Of a DNA stretch of 6,531 nt, positions 6,280 through 6,531 are shown piece by piece. Numbering within the stretch: position 1 is the stretch's first letter; the number at the start of each line of letters is the position of its first letter. The position numbers and the translations under genes were made by a program. The notes under the pieces are model-generated. The model ran no database searches and was not told the DNA's origin. It was given only the letters and a program-made list of their open reading frames with translations. The stretch lies in the NCBI GenBank assembly GCA_023301405.1, contig JALZUX010000639.1, positions 1-6,531 of the forward strand. Direction: 5' to 3'. This stretch comes from Granulosicoccaceae bacterium. GTDB taxonomy: Bacteria; Pseudomonadota; Gammaproteobacteria; Granulosicoccales; Granulosicoccaceae.

Positions 6280-6531
6280 CTACAGCTTTGGATAAAGCAC
6301 TATCTCAACCCGACGATTCTGCTCCCGACCATCAGCAGTCTCGTTACTTTCAATAGGGTTGTACTCCCCATAACCAGTGGCAGACAACCGATTCGCTGCA
6401 ACAACGGTATTCGAGCTTAAATACCGCACCGCTGACGTAGCCCGTGCCACTGAGAGCTCCCAGTTACTCTTAAACTTCTTCACTAAAACGGGCCCGATAG
6501 GTATATCGTCAGTGTGCCCCTCTACACGAAT
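6280..6531 (-). CDS. OmpA/MotB-type peptidoglycan-binding domain protein (C-terminal 83 residues only)
   Basis: This minus-strand frame enters from the right edge and ends at TAG (6282-6280). Reading back from the stop, the frame stays open to the edge, so the GTG at 6483 is internal and not a start. The fragment begins IRVEGHTDDIPIG and continues with FKSNWELSVARATSAVRYL, then ANRLSATGYGEYNPIESN and EQNRRVEIVLYP, the complete C-terminal half of an OmpA-like domain. The aspartate of HTD (fragment residue 8) and the arginine of VARA (residue 30) are the pair that in OmpA-family proteins contacts the diaminopimelate of peptidoglycan; both are present. The IPIG segment resembles MotB-like stators more than classical OmpA, but such wording also occurs in other envelope proteins. 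Without the N-terminus I cannot say whether it is a flagellar stator, an outer-membrane porin-like protein or a lipoprotein. A terminator follows it. Confidence 0.92.
   Translation of the reverse strand: MRVEGHTDDIPIGPVLVKKFKSNWELSVARATSAVRYLSSNTVVAANRLSATGYGEYNPIESNETADGREQNRRVEIVLYPKL

Noticed and set aside
6280..6483. A separate 67-residue protein starting at GTG 6483
   Set aside because: The frame is open to the window edge and the residues before the GTG (GHTDDIPIG) complete the OmpA-like domain, so the GTG is an internal valine.

Overview
The window looks like a chromosomal housekeeping region of a gammaproteobacterium, probably a marine or aquatic one. The evidence is a bacterial ArgA-type N-acetylglutamate synthase, a flavin hydroxylase of the ubiquinone pathway that resembles enterobacterial UbiF and pseudomonad UbiI, an exported serine protease and an OmpA-type peptidoglycan-binding domain. 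This placement rests on remembered family resemblance, not on a search. There is no sign of mobile elements, CRISPR arrays, tRNA or rRNA.

Layout. Bases 1-1058 (minus) hold most of a UbiH/UbiI/UbiF-family hydroxylase whose C-terminus runs off the left edge. Just upstream on the same strand, 1113-3992 encodes a 959-residue exported protein made of two HtrA-like halves, each a trypsin-fold domain followed by two PDZ domains. Only the first half keeps the catalytic triad. A 133-bp divergent promoter region (3993-4125) separates it from argA (4126-5484, plus), the first enzyme of arginine biosynthesis. argA converges on a stand-alone Lon N-terminal (substrate-binding) domain protein (5481-6059, minus), and the two reading frames overlap by four bases through their stop codons. 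Further right, a clear minus-strand intrinsic terminator (6215-6244) follows the 3' end of an OmpA/MotB-type C-terminal domain gene that enters from the right edge (6280-6531).

The protease and hydroxylase genes are 54 bp apart on one strand with no T-tract terminator between them, so they may be co-transcribed. argA is transcribed divergently. The Lon-domain gene is insulated from the OmpA-like gene by the terminator and so probably has its own promoter.

The most notable item is the large protease. Its domain order, its one-active-one-dead protease pattern and several local sequence stretches match the eukaryotic Nma111 (yeast) and DEG7 (plant) tandem-HtrA proteases, not ordinary DegP/DegS. 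It also carries a bacterial signal peptide, implying a periplasmic version of a family best known from the eukaryotic nucleus and chloroplast stroma.
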